This document shows positions 1-7,956 of a stretch of DNA of 59,156 nucleotides, piece by piece (position 1 is the stretch's first letter; every line of letters begins with the position of its first letter). The translations under genes were made by a program, and so were the position numbers. The stretch covers positions 1 to 59,156 of the forward strand of contig CAMNXA010000018.1 in the NCBI GenBank assembly GCA_946566685.1, in the 5' to 3' direction. The notes beneath the pieces were generated by a model. It saw only the letters and a list, made by a program, of their open reading frames with translations. It ran no database searches and had not been told where the DNA came from. The DNA comes from an uncultured Lachnospiraceae bacterium (GTDB lineage: Bacteria > Bacillota > Clostridia > Lachnospirales > Lachnospiraceae).

Positions 1-2
1 CT

Positions 3-59
3 ATCGGCGGTGAGATGGTTCGTAGAATGATCAAGAGCCAGGAAGAGCAGATGAAGTAA
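3..59 (+). CDS. C-terminal tail of an unidentified protein (5' end outside window)
   Basis: An open frame enters from the left edge and gives 18 residues (IGGEMVRRMIKSQEEQMK) before a TAA stop. It is followed 20 bases later by a strong intrinsic terminator, which is what makes it credible as the end of a real transcription unit. The tail is charged and helical and too short to assign to a family. Confidence 0.55.
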   Translation: MGGEMVRRMIKSQEEQMK

Positions 60-78
60 GCTATTATGACTTAGAAGG

Positions 79-120
79 ACAACCCGTTTGCCACAGGGCA
101 GGCGGGTTGTCTTTCTGTCT
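79..120 (+). terminator. Rho-independent terminator of the upstream gene
   Basis: Arms 79-92 and 97-110 pair over 14 positions with two G-T pairs, closed by the tetraloop ACAG and followed by a T-rich tract (CTTTCTGTCT). It separates the gene entering from the left from the ABC exporter. Confidence 0.85.
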
Positions 121-142
121 AAAGAAACCTGTAATAACTAAA

Positions 143-175
143 ATGGTAGATAATTTGTACCATGTGTGCTAAAAT
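143..175 (+). promoter_or_regulatory. Candidate extended -10 promoter with a dyad, upstream of the ABC exporter
   Basis: TGCTAAAAT at 167-175 fits an extended -10 element (TGnTAnAAT type). Just upstream, ATGGTA (143-148) and TACCAT (158-163) form a perfect 6-bp dyad with a 9-base spacer across the -35 zone, the usual place for a repressor operator. Both are read from sequence; the regulatory role is inferred. Confidence 0.4.
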
Positions 176-240
176 ATTCACAAATAAACAGTTTGGCGAT
201 GGATGGCAAATTGGATGTGTCATGAGTGAGGGGGAATGAG

Positions 241-1488
241 ATGTTTCATTATGTGTTGTACAGCATGAAAAAAAGAAAGATTGCAAATCTGGTCACGGTG
301 GGAATCAGCATTATGCTGGTACTGCTCTTGCATCTGTATTTTGGGAATATCCGCAGTTACCAGGATCAGCTTGCGGATCTGGCGGAGAATGTGCCCATAT
401 ACTGTCAGATTTCCAATCTGAGCGGGACTTTGGTGAACGGGCTGTTTACACCAAAACGGATCGTGGACGCCCTGGAACAGTCCGATCAGGTAAAAGACTT
501 GTCCTACATGACGGTGATGATGGCGGGTGAAGGCGATTTTAAAGAGGCGGAATATTCCAAGTATCTGCAACTGTATGTTGTGGGGGCCAACAATGCGAAG
601 GCTGTGGGGGAACTGACCAATGATATGATCAGTATGGAGCCAGAACTGGTGGATGATTTTTTTGCCTCCGACAGGATGGAGTGCATTGTCAATGAAAAGG
701 TGCTTCGTAAACGCGGCTGGGAGGTTGGAGATCAGATTGTATTAAAATGTTATTACTATGATGCCTCCAGTGAATTCCACAAATTGGAGATACATCCCAT
801 GGGAGGGACTGTGGAAGTCGAGATTGTGGGAACCATGGAGGATATTGCAGGCAAAACGAATGCAATCGATACGGATGTGGTGCTGCCGGCTAAGACCGCG
901 CAGAATATTTTCGCGCAGTTTGAACTTCCTTTCTTTGCAGATACGGTGTCATTTTATGTGAAGGATCCACTGAATCTGGGGACTTTTAAAGAAGAGATGC
1001 AGGAGATCGGATTGCTGGAAATATCATCGGAAGCGATGGAATCCTATCCGGGATGTGCCCTGATGGTCCGGGATGCCAATTTCATTGAAAGCGCTACCAA
1101 CTTAAGAAGGGTCATAGAATTGCTGCAATCCTTTTTTCCGGTGGTGTGCGTCCTGGTGCTGATGATCGGTTATGTGGTCAGTTACCTTTCCGGCAACAGC
1201 AGGAGGGATGAATTTGCCCTGCTGAGATTACAGGGGGTAGGAAAGGGCAAGGCGTCACTGTTGTTTCTGACGGAGCAGATGTTGTTAGTTCTTTTAGGAA
1301 ATCTTGTGGGAAATCTGGTAATCGTGCTGACGGCGCGGGATTTGGTGATGGCCCTGTCAGCACCGGCGGTTTCCATGATGGCGGCAGTGAACGGTGTGAT
1401 TGTGACTGCGTATCTGATCGGGGCAGCGGCGGCATATGGACGGATGAGCAGGGAGAGCGTGGTGTATCTTCTGTCCACGCAGCATTGA
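241..1488 (+). CDS. ABC transporter permease, FtsX/MacB type (first of two)
   Basis: The 415-residue membrane protein has one N-terminal membrane segment (about residues 13-32), a long extracytoplasmic domain, and a C-terminal block of three hydrophobic segments (about 295-405), the FtsX/MacB permease layout. The start was placed at ATG 241 because AGGGGG at 229-234 sits 6 bases upstream; an in-frame GTG at 226 has no such site. It lies 72 bases ahead of its ATPase and forms a permease-ATPase-permease operon. Such exporters use mechanotransmission to move peptides, lipids or drugs out of the membrane or cell wall. No kinase or substrate gene is adjacent, so the substrate is unknown. Confidence 0.8.
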   Translation: MFHYVLYSMKKRKIANLVTVGISIMLVLLLHLYFGNIRSYQDQLADLAENVPIYCQISNLSGTLVNGLFTPKRIVDALEQSDQVKDLSYMTVMMAGEGDFKEAEYSKYLQLYVVGANNAKAVGELTNDMISMEPELVDDFFASDRMECIVNEKVLRKRGWEVGDQIVLKCYYYDASSEFHKLEIHPMGGTVEVEIVGTMEDIAGKTNAIDTDVVLPAKTAQNIFAQFELPFFADTVSFYVKDPLNLGTFKEEMQEIGLLEISSEAMESYPGCALMVRDANFIESATNLRRVIELLQSFFPVVCVLVLMIGYVVSYLSGNSRRDEFALLRLQGVGKGKASLLFLTEQMLLVLLGNLVGNLVIVLTARDLVMALSAPAVSMMAAVNGVIVTAYLIGAAAAYGRMSRESVVYLLSTQH

Positions 1489-1560
1489 GCGGGCAGTTGT
1501 CAGAGAGTGGCTGCAAAGGCGGCTGGACGGACAAGTATAGATATAGAAATGGGGGAAAAT

Positions 1561-2238
1561 ATGAGTAAAATAATAGAAGCAGAAAAAGTAGGGTATATTT
1601 ATCAGTCTAAATATCAGAAAACAAAGGCGCTCACGGAGGTAAGCTGTTCTTTTGAACAGGGCAGAGTGTATGCGATTACCGGCAAGTCCGGCAGTGGAAA
1701 GAGTACGTTTCTTTCCCTTCTGGCGGGATTGGATGTGCCTACGGAGGGAAATCTGTACATAGATGGCAAGGATATCCGGGAGATCGACAGGGACAGCTAT
1801 CGGATGAACCGGGCTTCCGTGATCTATCAGGCATTCCATCTCTTCCCGCTTCTGACGGTGTTGGAAAACGTGATGTTTCCCATGCAGTTACAGCATGTGT
1901 CTAAGAAAGAGGCAAAAGAACGGGCCCAGGAATTTCTTGGCAAGGTGGGACTGCCGGACAGTCTGTACGGGAAAATGCCCAATATGATCAGCGGCGGAGA
2001 GCAGCAGAGGGTGGCAATCGCCAGGGCCATGGCCTCCGGCGGACAGATCCTCTTAGCGGATGAGCCCACCGGTAATCTGGACAGCCAGAATGAAAAAGTG
2101 ATCGTGGACCTGCTCTGTAAGCTGGCTCATGAAGAGAATTATGCGGTGATCGTAGTCACCCACAATGAAAAGGTAGCCGAGGCGGCGGATGTGGTCTATG
2201 GCATGTTAGATGGTGCATTGGAGGTGGTGTGCGAATGA
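1561..2238 (+). CDS. ABC transporter ATP-binding protein (MacB/LolD-like)
   Basis: The 225-residue ATPase shows a Walker A loop (GKSGSGKST), the ABC signature MISGGEQQRVAIARA, and Walker B with the ADEPTGNLD extension typical of the LolD/MacB/BceA subfamily that drives FtsX-type permeases. Start ATG 1561 follows GGGGGA at 1551-1556; the frame extends upstream but lacks a ribosome site there. Its stop overlaps the start of the second permease (ATGA), indicating translational coupling. It supplies ATP hydrolysis for the flanking permeases at the inner face of the membrane. Confidence 0.92.
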   Translation: MSKIIEAEKVGYIYQSKYQKTKALTEVSCSFEQGRVYAITGKSGSGKSTFLSLLAGLDVPTEGNLYIDGKDIREIDRDSYRMNRASVIYQAFHLFPLLTVLENVMFPMQLQHVSKKEAKERAQEFLGKVGLPDSLYGKMPNMISGGEQQRVAIARAMASGGQILLADEPTGNLDSQNEKVIVDLLCKLAHEENYAVIVVTHNEKVAEAADVVYGMLDGALEVVCE

Positions 2239-4103
2239 AAAACAGCTTGAAACAGATGATGCGCACACCGGTGCGGACGGCGCTTTTTCTGGTTTTAATG
2301 GTCGTTGCGGCGCTTCTTCTGACGCTGGGCACCTGTATCTGGCTGAAAGGGAACAGGACCATGACACAGTATGAGGATCGCTTCATGACCATCGGGACGG
2401 TGCGGCAGATTCCGGACTCTTTTGAGCAGACATTGGAATGGAATGCGGAGACCAAGGACTATGATGTGAGAAAATATGCGCAGTATAGTTCCTACTATAC
2501 GCCGGAGAATATGCTCTTTAAGGAGGCGGAGTATATTGCGGGGCCGGAACAGAGGGCTTTCTATATTTCTTACGGGCCGGAGTACCTGATGTACAATGTG
2601 AGCTTGAATCCGTCTGCATTGTCAAAAGGTGCTCTGATAGCGGAATTTAAGCCCATGGAGGATTGTATGCCTGATGAATCGGTGAAGATTCAGATCACAA
2701 AGGTGATTGGCGGGGACCAGAGGATGGAAGGTGTGGTGGATAACTTTTGTGATCACATGAATCCGAATCCCAAGATGCTGTATAAGGACAAGACCTATGT
2801 TGCGATACTGAACTCTTATTTGTACATACATGGCAGTATGTATGATGAATTGATGAAATCAAAGAATGAAGTACACATTGGCCTGGAATATATACCGGGT
2901 TCTCTGGGAACAGGCCTGCGTATGCCCGATGGAAGTCTGCCAGAGGATGCATTCCGGGGCGGACAGGAAATCTTTGAAGTTACTGATGGTTTTTATGAGA
3001 CGGATGCAGGACAAAGGCTTCTGAATCTTGCGCAATCAGAGGGAATCTGGAGGCAGTGCCAGCCAGTGACCGGAACCAATAAGACCTGTCTGCTGATGCC
3101 CTTTTATAATGGGCAGGCTTATATCAGTGAGGGACGGGACATCAGTGAGGAGGAGTATGCTTCCGGCAGTAAGGTATGTCTGGCGCCCAGAAAATTTATG
3201 GAGAATAACGGGCTGTCTCTCGGCGATCGGGTGAAGGTGCAGCTTCTTTATACGGATGCCCGCGTCAATGCAGGAAGAAAATTCTGGCTGGACGGATCGA
3301 TTGGCTTTTACAGTGGTCTGGTGGATACGGAGGGAGAACCGCTCCAGGTATTTGAGACGTCTGAATATGAAGTGGTGGGCATCTATGATGTGACGATCAG
3401 CTATGAGGACAGTATTTTTGATCCGGGTGCGGACGAGTTGATCGTGCCCATGGAATCCATCGAGGCACGGGATGGGAAAAACCTCCTGGCAAGCGGGCCG
3501 ATGACAGACGCGACTTCCTCCTTCCAGATTCCCAATGGCAGTATTGACGAATTCTTAAGAGGCTGGGCGGGGTACGGGACGGATAAGCTGGAGATTACTT
3601 TTTATGATATGGGATATTCCCAGTTGAAGGCGGGCATTGATAATATGAAGAAGATTTCCCTGTGCCTGTTTGCGGCGGGTGTGGTATTGACAGTGCTTTT
3701 GCTGTTTTTCTTCAGTCATCTGTTTATTACGAAACAGGCCCAGCGGACGGCGATTGAGCGGTCTCTTGGCATGCGGGCGGCCAGGTGCCGGTGGTCCATG
3801 ATATCAGGATTTGCCCTGCTGGTGCTGATCGGAGCCATCCTGGGTTCTGTGGCGGGCGTGAAGATTGCAGACCGGGTTTCTGTGATTCATGCCGGAGAGT
3901 GCTATTATGAGACAACTTATACGGTTGGATTGACCAACACGGACAATGAGATTTTGGTAGAAGAAGCGGCGGATGCTCAGATGCCGGCTGTCTGGAACAC
4001 CCTGTTTATTGTGGCGGCAGGTGTGGGGATCGCCTGGGTGAAGATGAACAGGAGCCTGAAGCGGGAGCCGATGCAGTTGTTGTCGGAGAGACAGGAGGAG
4101 TGA
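2235..4103 (+). CDS. ABC transporter permease, FtsX/MacB type (second, large)
   Basis: The 622-residue protein has an N-terminal membrane segment (about 14-36), an extracytoplasmic domain of some 430 residues, and C-terminal membrane segments (about 475-500, 525-550, 595-615). It pairs with the permease at 241 around the shared ATPase, so the transporter is probably a heterodimer. ATG 2235 follows GGAGGTGG and overlaps the ATPase stop. The stop codon TGA at 4101-4103 lies in bases shared with the mobile inverted-repeat element that starts here, so the extreme C-terminus may have been reshaped by the insertion (inference). Confidence 0.82.
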   Translation: MKNSLKQMMRTPVRTALFLVLMVVAALLLTLGTCIWLKGNRTMTQYEDRFMTIGTVRQIPDSFEQTLEWNAETKDYDVRKYAQYSSYYTPENMLFKEAEYIAGPEQRAFYISYGPEYLMYNVSLNPSALSKGALIAEFKPMEDCMPDESVKIQITKVIGGDQRMEGVVDNFCDHMNPNPKMLYKDKTYVAILNSYLYIHGSMYDELMKSKNEVHIGLEYIPGSLGTGLRMPDGSLPEDAFRGGQEIFEVTDGFYETDAGQRLLNLAQSEGIWRQCQPVTGTNKTCLLMPFYNGQAYISEGRDISEEEYASGSKVCLAPRKFMENNGLSLGDRVKVQLLYTDARVNAGRKFWLDGSIGFYSGLVDTEGEPLQVFETSEYEVVGIYDVTISYEDSIFDPGADELIVPMESIEARDGKNLLASGPMTDATSSFQIPNGSIDEFLRGWAGYGTDKLEITFYDMGYSQLKAGIDNMKKISLCLFAAGVVLTVLLLFFFSHLFITKQAQRTAIERSLGMRAARCRWSMISGFALLVLIGAILGSVAGVKIADRVSVIHAGECYYETTYTVGLTNTDNEILVEEAADAQMPAVWNTLFIVAAGVGIAWVKMNRSLKREPMQLLSERQEE

Positions 4104-4288
4104 CGCCTGAACAGATAGAAAATTCTTCGTCAGCACACTTGCGTTCCTTTCATAGCGCAACGGACACTAAGCTCGTTGAGTTGCGTAGCAACTCATGACC
4201 TCGCTAAGTGCCGGCGCTATTCCAGAGCTTCCTTAAGAATTTGCTATCCGTTCAGGCTGGTATCTTGGCGAAAGTGTGAAAAGTAACC
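4099..4288 (+). mobile_element. Decayed copy of a MITE-like inverted-repeat element (copy 1)
   Basis: This stretch is clearly homologous, on the opposite strand, to the intact element at 15149-15367. Shared blocks include GTGACGCCTRAACAG at the left, GACACTAAGCTCGT, CCTCGCTAAGTG, GCTTCCTTAAGAATT, TATCTTGGC and the right terminal repeat GTGTGAAAAGTAACC (4274-4288). The outer 25 or so bases of the left end, including the terminal repeat, are missing. An internal hairpin GAGTTGCGTAGCAACTC occurs at about 4178-4194. It has no coding capacity, so it would need a transposase acting in trans. Confidence 0.75.
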
Positions 4289-4345
4289 AGCAGGCAGGGT
4301 ACAGAAATACAAATATAAAAAAAGCTAGTATTTTCCACGGCTATA

Positions 4346-4354
4346 TGCTATAAT
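4346..4354 (+). promoter_or_regulatory. tig: Extended -10 promoter for tig
   Basis: TGCTATAAT is a perfect extended -10 (TGn plus TATAAT), 110 bases before the trigger factor start, in the only non-repeat stretch between the element and the gene. No good -35 hexamer is present, as is usual for extended -10 promoters. The remaining bases 4355-4464 show no strong hairpin. Confidence 0.6.
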
Positions 4355-4464
4355 ATCTCGATGACTGTGGCTGGAAACGTCATGTGCCGTGAGAGGGTAC
4401 GGGAATAGACGTTTTAATTAAGAAGATATATGTTGCAGAGGAATTGAAGGAGGAACTTACTGGA

Positions 4465-5760
4465 ATGAGTTTACAGGTGGAGAAACTGGAAAAGAACATG
4501 GCGAAACTTACCATTGAAGCGGGCGCGGATGAACTGGAAAAAGCGATTGAGAAGGCTTATCAGAAGCAGAAGAATAAGATCAGCATCCCGGGATTCAGAA
4601 AGGGTAAGGTTCCCCGCCAGATGGTGGAGAAAATGTACGGCAAAGAGGTGTTTTATGAGGATGCGGCCAATGAGCTGATCCCGGACGCTTACGATAAGGC
4701 GCTGGATGAGTGCGAGGAGGATATTGTGTCTTCTCCGAAGATTGAGGTGGTACAGATTGAGGCAGGCAAGCCTTTTATCTTTACAGCAACCGTTGCCCTG
4801 AAGCCAGAAGTAAAACTGGGCAAGTATAAGGGCGTGAAAGTCGATAAGATTGACACGGAAGTGACGGATGAGGAGATTGATGAGGAGATCAACAGAGAGC
4901 GCGAGAACAATGCCAGAACGATCGCGGTAGAAGACCGCCCGGTAAAAGATGGTGATATGACCAAGCTGGACTTTGAGGGATTCGTGGATGGAGAGGCATT
5001 TGAAGGCGGCAAGGGTGAGGACTATCCGCTGACCATTGGCTCCGGTGCTTTCATTCCGGGATTCGAGGAACAGCTTGTGGGTGCCGAGATCGGTAAGGAA
5101 GTGGAAGTGAAGGTAACTTTCCCGGAGGATTATCAGGCGGAAAACTTGCAGGGTAAAGAAGCGGTCTTTAAGTGCACGGTCAAGGAGATCAAAGAGAAGG
5201 AACTTCCTGAACTGGATGACGAGTTTGCCAGCGAAGTGTCTGAGTTTGAGACCATGGCCGAGTACCGTGAGGATTTGAAGAAGAACCTGACGGAGAAGAA
5301 AGAGAAAGACGCGAAGAATGCTAAGGAAGATGCGGCCATCAAGGCGGTGGTGGAGGAGTCCGAGATGGATATTCCTGAGCCGATGTTAGAAAGCCAGCAG
5401 AGACAGATGGTGGATGAGTTCGCACAGCGTATCACCATGCAGGGACTTTCCATGGAGCAGTATTTCCAGTTTACGGGTACCAACTACCAGAAGATGGTAG
5501 AGCAGGTAAAACCGCAGGCTTTGGAGAGAATCAAATCCAGACTGGTGCTCGAGGCAGTAGTGAAGGCTGAGAACATTGAAGTGACAGGGGAAGATTACGA
5601 AAAAGAACTCGAGACCATGGCAGAGGTATACCAGATGGAGGTTGCCAAGGTGAAAGATCTCATGGGCGAGCGCGAGAAGAAAAATATCATGCAGGATCTG
5701 GCGGTCAGAAAAGCGGCTGAGTTTATTACGGATAATGCGAAGGAAAGCAAGGCAAAATAA
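4465..5760 (+). CDS. tig: Trigger factor, ribosome-associated chaperone and prolyl isomerase
   Basis: The 431-residue protein meets nascent chains at the ribosome exit and assists folding. Seen: the N-terminal ribosome-binding domain with the signature GFRKGKVPRQM (about residues 36-46), a central FKBP-type domain (about 150-245, with GSGAFIPGFEEQLVGAE) and a helical C-terminal chaperone domain. Length matches the family. ATG 4465 was chosen because AAGGAGGA lies 10 bases upstream; the frame also runs back to a TTG. It is first in the conserved tig-clpP-clpX order, with an independent extended -10 promoter. Confidence 0.97.
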   Translation: MSLQVEKLEKNMAKLTIEAGADELEKAIEKAYQKQKNKISIPGFRKGKVPRQMVEKMYGKEVFYEDAANELIPDAYDKALDECEEDIVSSPKIEVVQIEAGKPFIFTATVALKPEVKLGKYKGVKVDKIDTEVTDEEIDEEINRERENNARTIAVEDRPVKDGDMTKLDFEGFVDGEAFEGGKGEDYPLTIGSGAFIPGFEEQLVGAEIGKEVEVKVTFPEDYQAENLQGKEAVFKCTVKEIKEKELPELDDEFASEVSEFETMAEYREDLKKNLTEKKEKDAKNAKEDAAIKAVVEESEMDIPEPMLESQQRQMVDEFAQRITMQGLSMEQYFQFTGTNYQKMVEQVKPQALERIKSRLVLEAVVKAENIEVTGEDYEKELETMAEVYQMEVAKVKDLMGEREKKNIMQDLAVRKAAEFITDNAKESKAK

Positions 5761-5764
5761 AATT

Positions 5765-5804
5765 TAAGGTGGTATAATCTGATGCAATAAGATTTACCAC
5801 CTTA
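5765..5804 (+). promoter_or_regulatory. Strong hairpin between tig and clpP
   Basis: TAAGGTGGTA (5765-5774) pairs perfectly with TACCACCTTA (5795-5804), and an inner AATCT/AGATT stem extends it. No T-tract follows, so it is not a standard terminator; it may protect or process the tig-clpP transcript. A TATAAT-like TATAATCT at 5773-5780 lies within it, so a clpP promoter here is also possible but has no convincing -35. Confidence 0.55.
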
Positions 5805-5824
5805 TACTGAATGGAGGAGAAATT

Positions 5825-6427
5825 ATGGCTTTAATACCTTATGTCATTGAACAGACATCTAAAGGAGAACGCTCTTACGATATTTATTCAAGGCTCTTAA
5901 AAGAGAGGATTATCTTTCTGGGCGAGGAAGTGAATGATGCCAGTGCCAGTGTGATCGTGGCACAGCTTCTGTTCCTGGAGTCAGAGGATCCGGAGAAGGA
6001 TATCAGCCTGTATATCAACAGTCCCGGCGGTGTGATCACAGCCGGTATGGCGATTTATGATACCATGCAGTTTATCAAGTGTGATGTGTCAACCGTATGT
6101 ATCGGTATGGCAGCCAGCATGGGAGCTTTCCTGCTTGCGGGCGGTACCAAAGGTAAGAGAATGGCGCTTCCCAATGCGGAGATTATGATTCATCAGCCGG
6201 CAGGCGGTGCCCAGGGGCAGGCCACGGAAATTGAGATTACAGCCAAACACATTCTGGCTACCAAGGAAAAAATGGCAAGGATCATGGCGCAGAATACGGG
6301 GCAGGACTTTGAAGTGATTATGGCAGATACAGAGAGAGACAACTGGAAGAGCGCCGAGGAGGCTCTTTCCTATGGTCTGATTGACCGCATCATCACCAGT
6401 CATGCCAGCACCGAGAATAAAGAGTAA
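5825..6427 (+). CDS. clpP: ATP-dependent Clp protease proteolytic subunit
   Basis: The 200-residue serine peptidase forms the tetradecameric chamber of ClpXP. The catalytic triad is visible: Ser98 in GMAASMG, His123 in MIHQPAGG, and the Asp in ADTERDN (about residue 170). Length and the start ([25 protein letters not shown]) match the family. GGAGGAGAA precedes ATG 5825. It is placed 64 bases after tig and 38 before its unfoldase clpX, so ClpX and ClpP are probably co-expressed. Confidence 0.98.
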   Translation: MALIPYVIEQTSKGERSYDIYSRLLKERIIFLGEEVNDASASVIVAQLLFLESEDPEKDISLYINSPGGVITAGMAIYDTMQFIKCDVSTVCIGMAASMGAFLLAGGTKGKRMALPNAEIMIHQPAGGAQGQATEIEITAKHILATKEKMARIMAQNTGQDFEVIMADTERDNWKSAEEALSYGLIDRIITSHASTENKE

Positions 6428-6465
6428 TTGATTTCAGTATAAGTAGAAAGGCATGGACAACTAAA

Positions 6466-7722
6466 ATGGCGGGAAAGAATTCTGATGACAGAGTGAGATG
6501 TTCTTTTTGCAATAAGACGCAGGATCAGGTCAGAAAGATGATTGCTGGTCCGGCGGGTGTATATATCTGTGATGAATGTGTGGACATCTGCGCTGACATC
6601 ATTGAGGAGGAATATGAGGAAGAACCGGAAGTGGAAGAGATGGAGATCAATCTCTTGAAGCCGGCACAGATCAAGAAATTCCTCGATGATTATGTGATCG
6701 GACAGGAGGAGGCCAAGAAAGTGATGGCCGTGTCCGTTTATAATCATTATAAAAGAGTTATGGCGCCCAAAGACGATGATGAGGTGGAACTGCAAAAGAG
6801 TAATATCATCATGGTAGGCCCCACCGGTTCCGGTAAGACCTATCTGGCGCAGACATTGGCGAAGATCATCAATGTGCCCTTTGCGATTGCGGATGCCACC
6901 ACCCTGACAGAGGCCGGGTATGTGGGCGAGGATGTGGAAAATATCCTCTTAAAGCTGATTCAGGCGGCGGATTATGATATTGACCGGGCACAGTATGGGA
7001 TCATCTACATTGACGAGATTGACAAGATTACCAAGAAGAGCGAGAATGTTTCCATCACCAGGGATGTATCCGGTGAGGGCGTACAGCAGGCGCTTTTAAA
7101 GATCATTGAAGGGACCACGGCCAATGTGCCGCCCCAGGGAGGCAGGAAGCATCCCCATCAGGAGATGCTGCAAATAGATACTTCCAATATTCTCTTTATC
7201 TGCGGCGGGGCATTTGACGGTTTGGAGAAAATCGTGGAGGAGCGTCTTGACAGACATTCCATCGGTTTCAATGCCCAGATCACAGAGAAGAGCAGCAAGG
7301 AGATTGGGGCCATCCTGAAGGAAGTGGTGCCGCAGGATCTGATGAAATTTGGCCTGATTCCGGAGTTCATCGGTCGTGTGCCGGTGACAGTGGCGTTGGA
7401 AGGTTTGGATCAGGCGGCTTTGATTCAGATTTTGAAAGAGCCCAAGAACGCATTGATCAAACAGTATAAAAAATTGTTTGAGTTTGATGAGGTGAAGTTG
7501 AGCGTGGAAGAGGATGCGGTGGAAGAGATTGCCCGCCTGGCTTACGAGAGAAAGACTGGCGCCAGAGGCCTTCGTTCCATTATGGAAAAAGTCATGATGG
7601 ATGTCATGTATGAGATTCCATCGAATGATAATATCGCGGAGTGTATTCTGACAAAGGAATCGGTGGACGGCACACAGAAGCCCCGTGTAACTTACCGGGA
7701 CAGGTTGTTGCAGGCCGAATAA
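6466..7722 (+). CDS. clpX: ATP-dependent Clp protease ATP-binding subunit ClpX
   Basis: The 418-residue AAA+ unfoldase feeds substrates to ClpP. Seen: an N-terminal zinc-binding domain with four cysteines (about residues 12-38, CSFC and CDEC), Walker A GPTGSGKT (about 118-125), Walker [10 protein letters not shown] (about 180), an IGF-type ClpP-docking loop (HSIGFNAQ, about 262-269) and a C-terminal small domain with [13 protein letters not shown]. Length is typical. It lies directly after clpP on the same strand. Confidence 0.98.
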   Translation: MAGKNSDDRVRCSFCNKTQDQVRKMIAGPAGVYICDECVDICADIIEEEYEEEPEVEEMEINLLKPAQIKKFLDDYVIGQEEAKKVMAVSVYNHYKRVMAPKDDDEVELQKSNIIMVGPTGSGKTYLAQTLAKIINVPFAIADATTLTEAGYVGEDVENILLKLIQAADYDIDRAQYGIIYIDEIDKITKKSENVSITRDVSGEGVQQALLKIIEGTTANVPPQGGRKHPHQEMLQIDTSNILFICGGAFDGLEKIVEERLDRHSIGFNAQITEKSSKEIGAILKEVVPQDLMKFGLIPEFIGRVPVTVALEGLDQAALIQILKEPKNALIKQYKKLFEFDEVKLSVEEDAVEEIARLAYERKTGARGLRSIMEKVMMDVMYEIPSNDNIAECILTKESVDGTQKPRVTYRDRLLQAE

Positions 7723-7868
7723 AAAATCGAGCGGAGCTCGATTGCGAGATCTGCTTCGCAGACTCGGATAAGCGGAAGGAACTTTGCGAGGTTCGCTTCG
7801 CGAACTCGGAAAAGCGGTAAGTAAGATTGCGAGATCTGCTTCGCAGACTCGGATGAGCGGAAGGAACT
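7723..7868 (+). repeat. Tandem hairpin repeat, family 2, copy A (palindrome plus three units)
   Basis: It starts one base after the clpX stop. A palindrome ATCGAGC-GGA-GCTCGAT (7726-7742) is followed by three tandem units: 7742-7783 (42 bases), 7784-7826 (43) and 7827-7868 (42), each beginning TTGCGAG. Every unit carries its own small hairpin (TCTGC-TTC-GCAGA or TTCGC-TTC-GCGAA flanked by GAG/CTC) with compensatory changes between unit types. A shorter copy lies at 33499-33552. The layout resembles REP/BIME-type intergenic repeats. Confidence 0.85.
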
Positions 7869-7884
7869 TTGCCAGATATTTTTA

Positions 7885-7924
7885 TATTACAAACGCCGCC
7901 AGAATATGGGCGGCGTTTGTAATA
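7885..7924 (+). terminator. Perfect 16-bp hairpin before lon (terminator-like)
   Basis: Arms 7885-7900 and 7909-7924 are perfectly complementary (16 bp, GC-rich core GCCGCC/GGCGGC) with an 8-base loop. Transcribed T-richness is limited to the GTTTGTAAT arm, so it could end clpX transcripts in either direction or stabilise the lon leader. The lon start is only 32 bases away. Confidence 0.65.
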
Positions 7925-7956
7925 GGGTGAAACTATGAACATATGAAGGAATGTGT

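Noticed and set aside
5761..6465. CtsR-type heat-shock operator at the clpP or clpX gene
   Set aside because: No tandem GGTCAAA heptads were found upstream of either gene.
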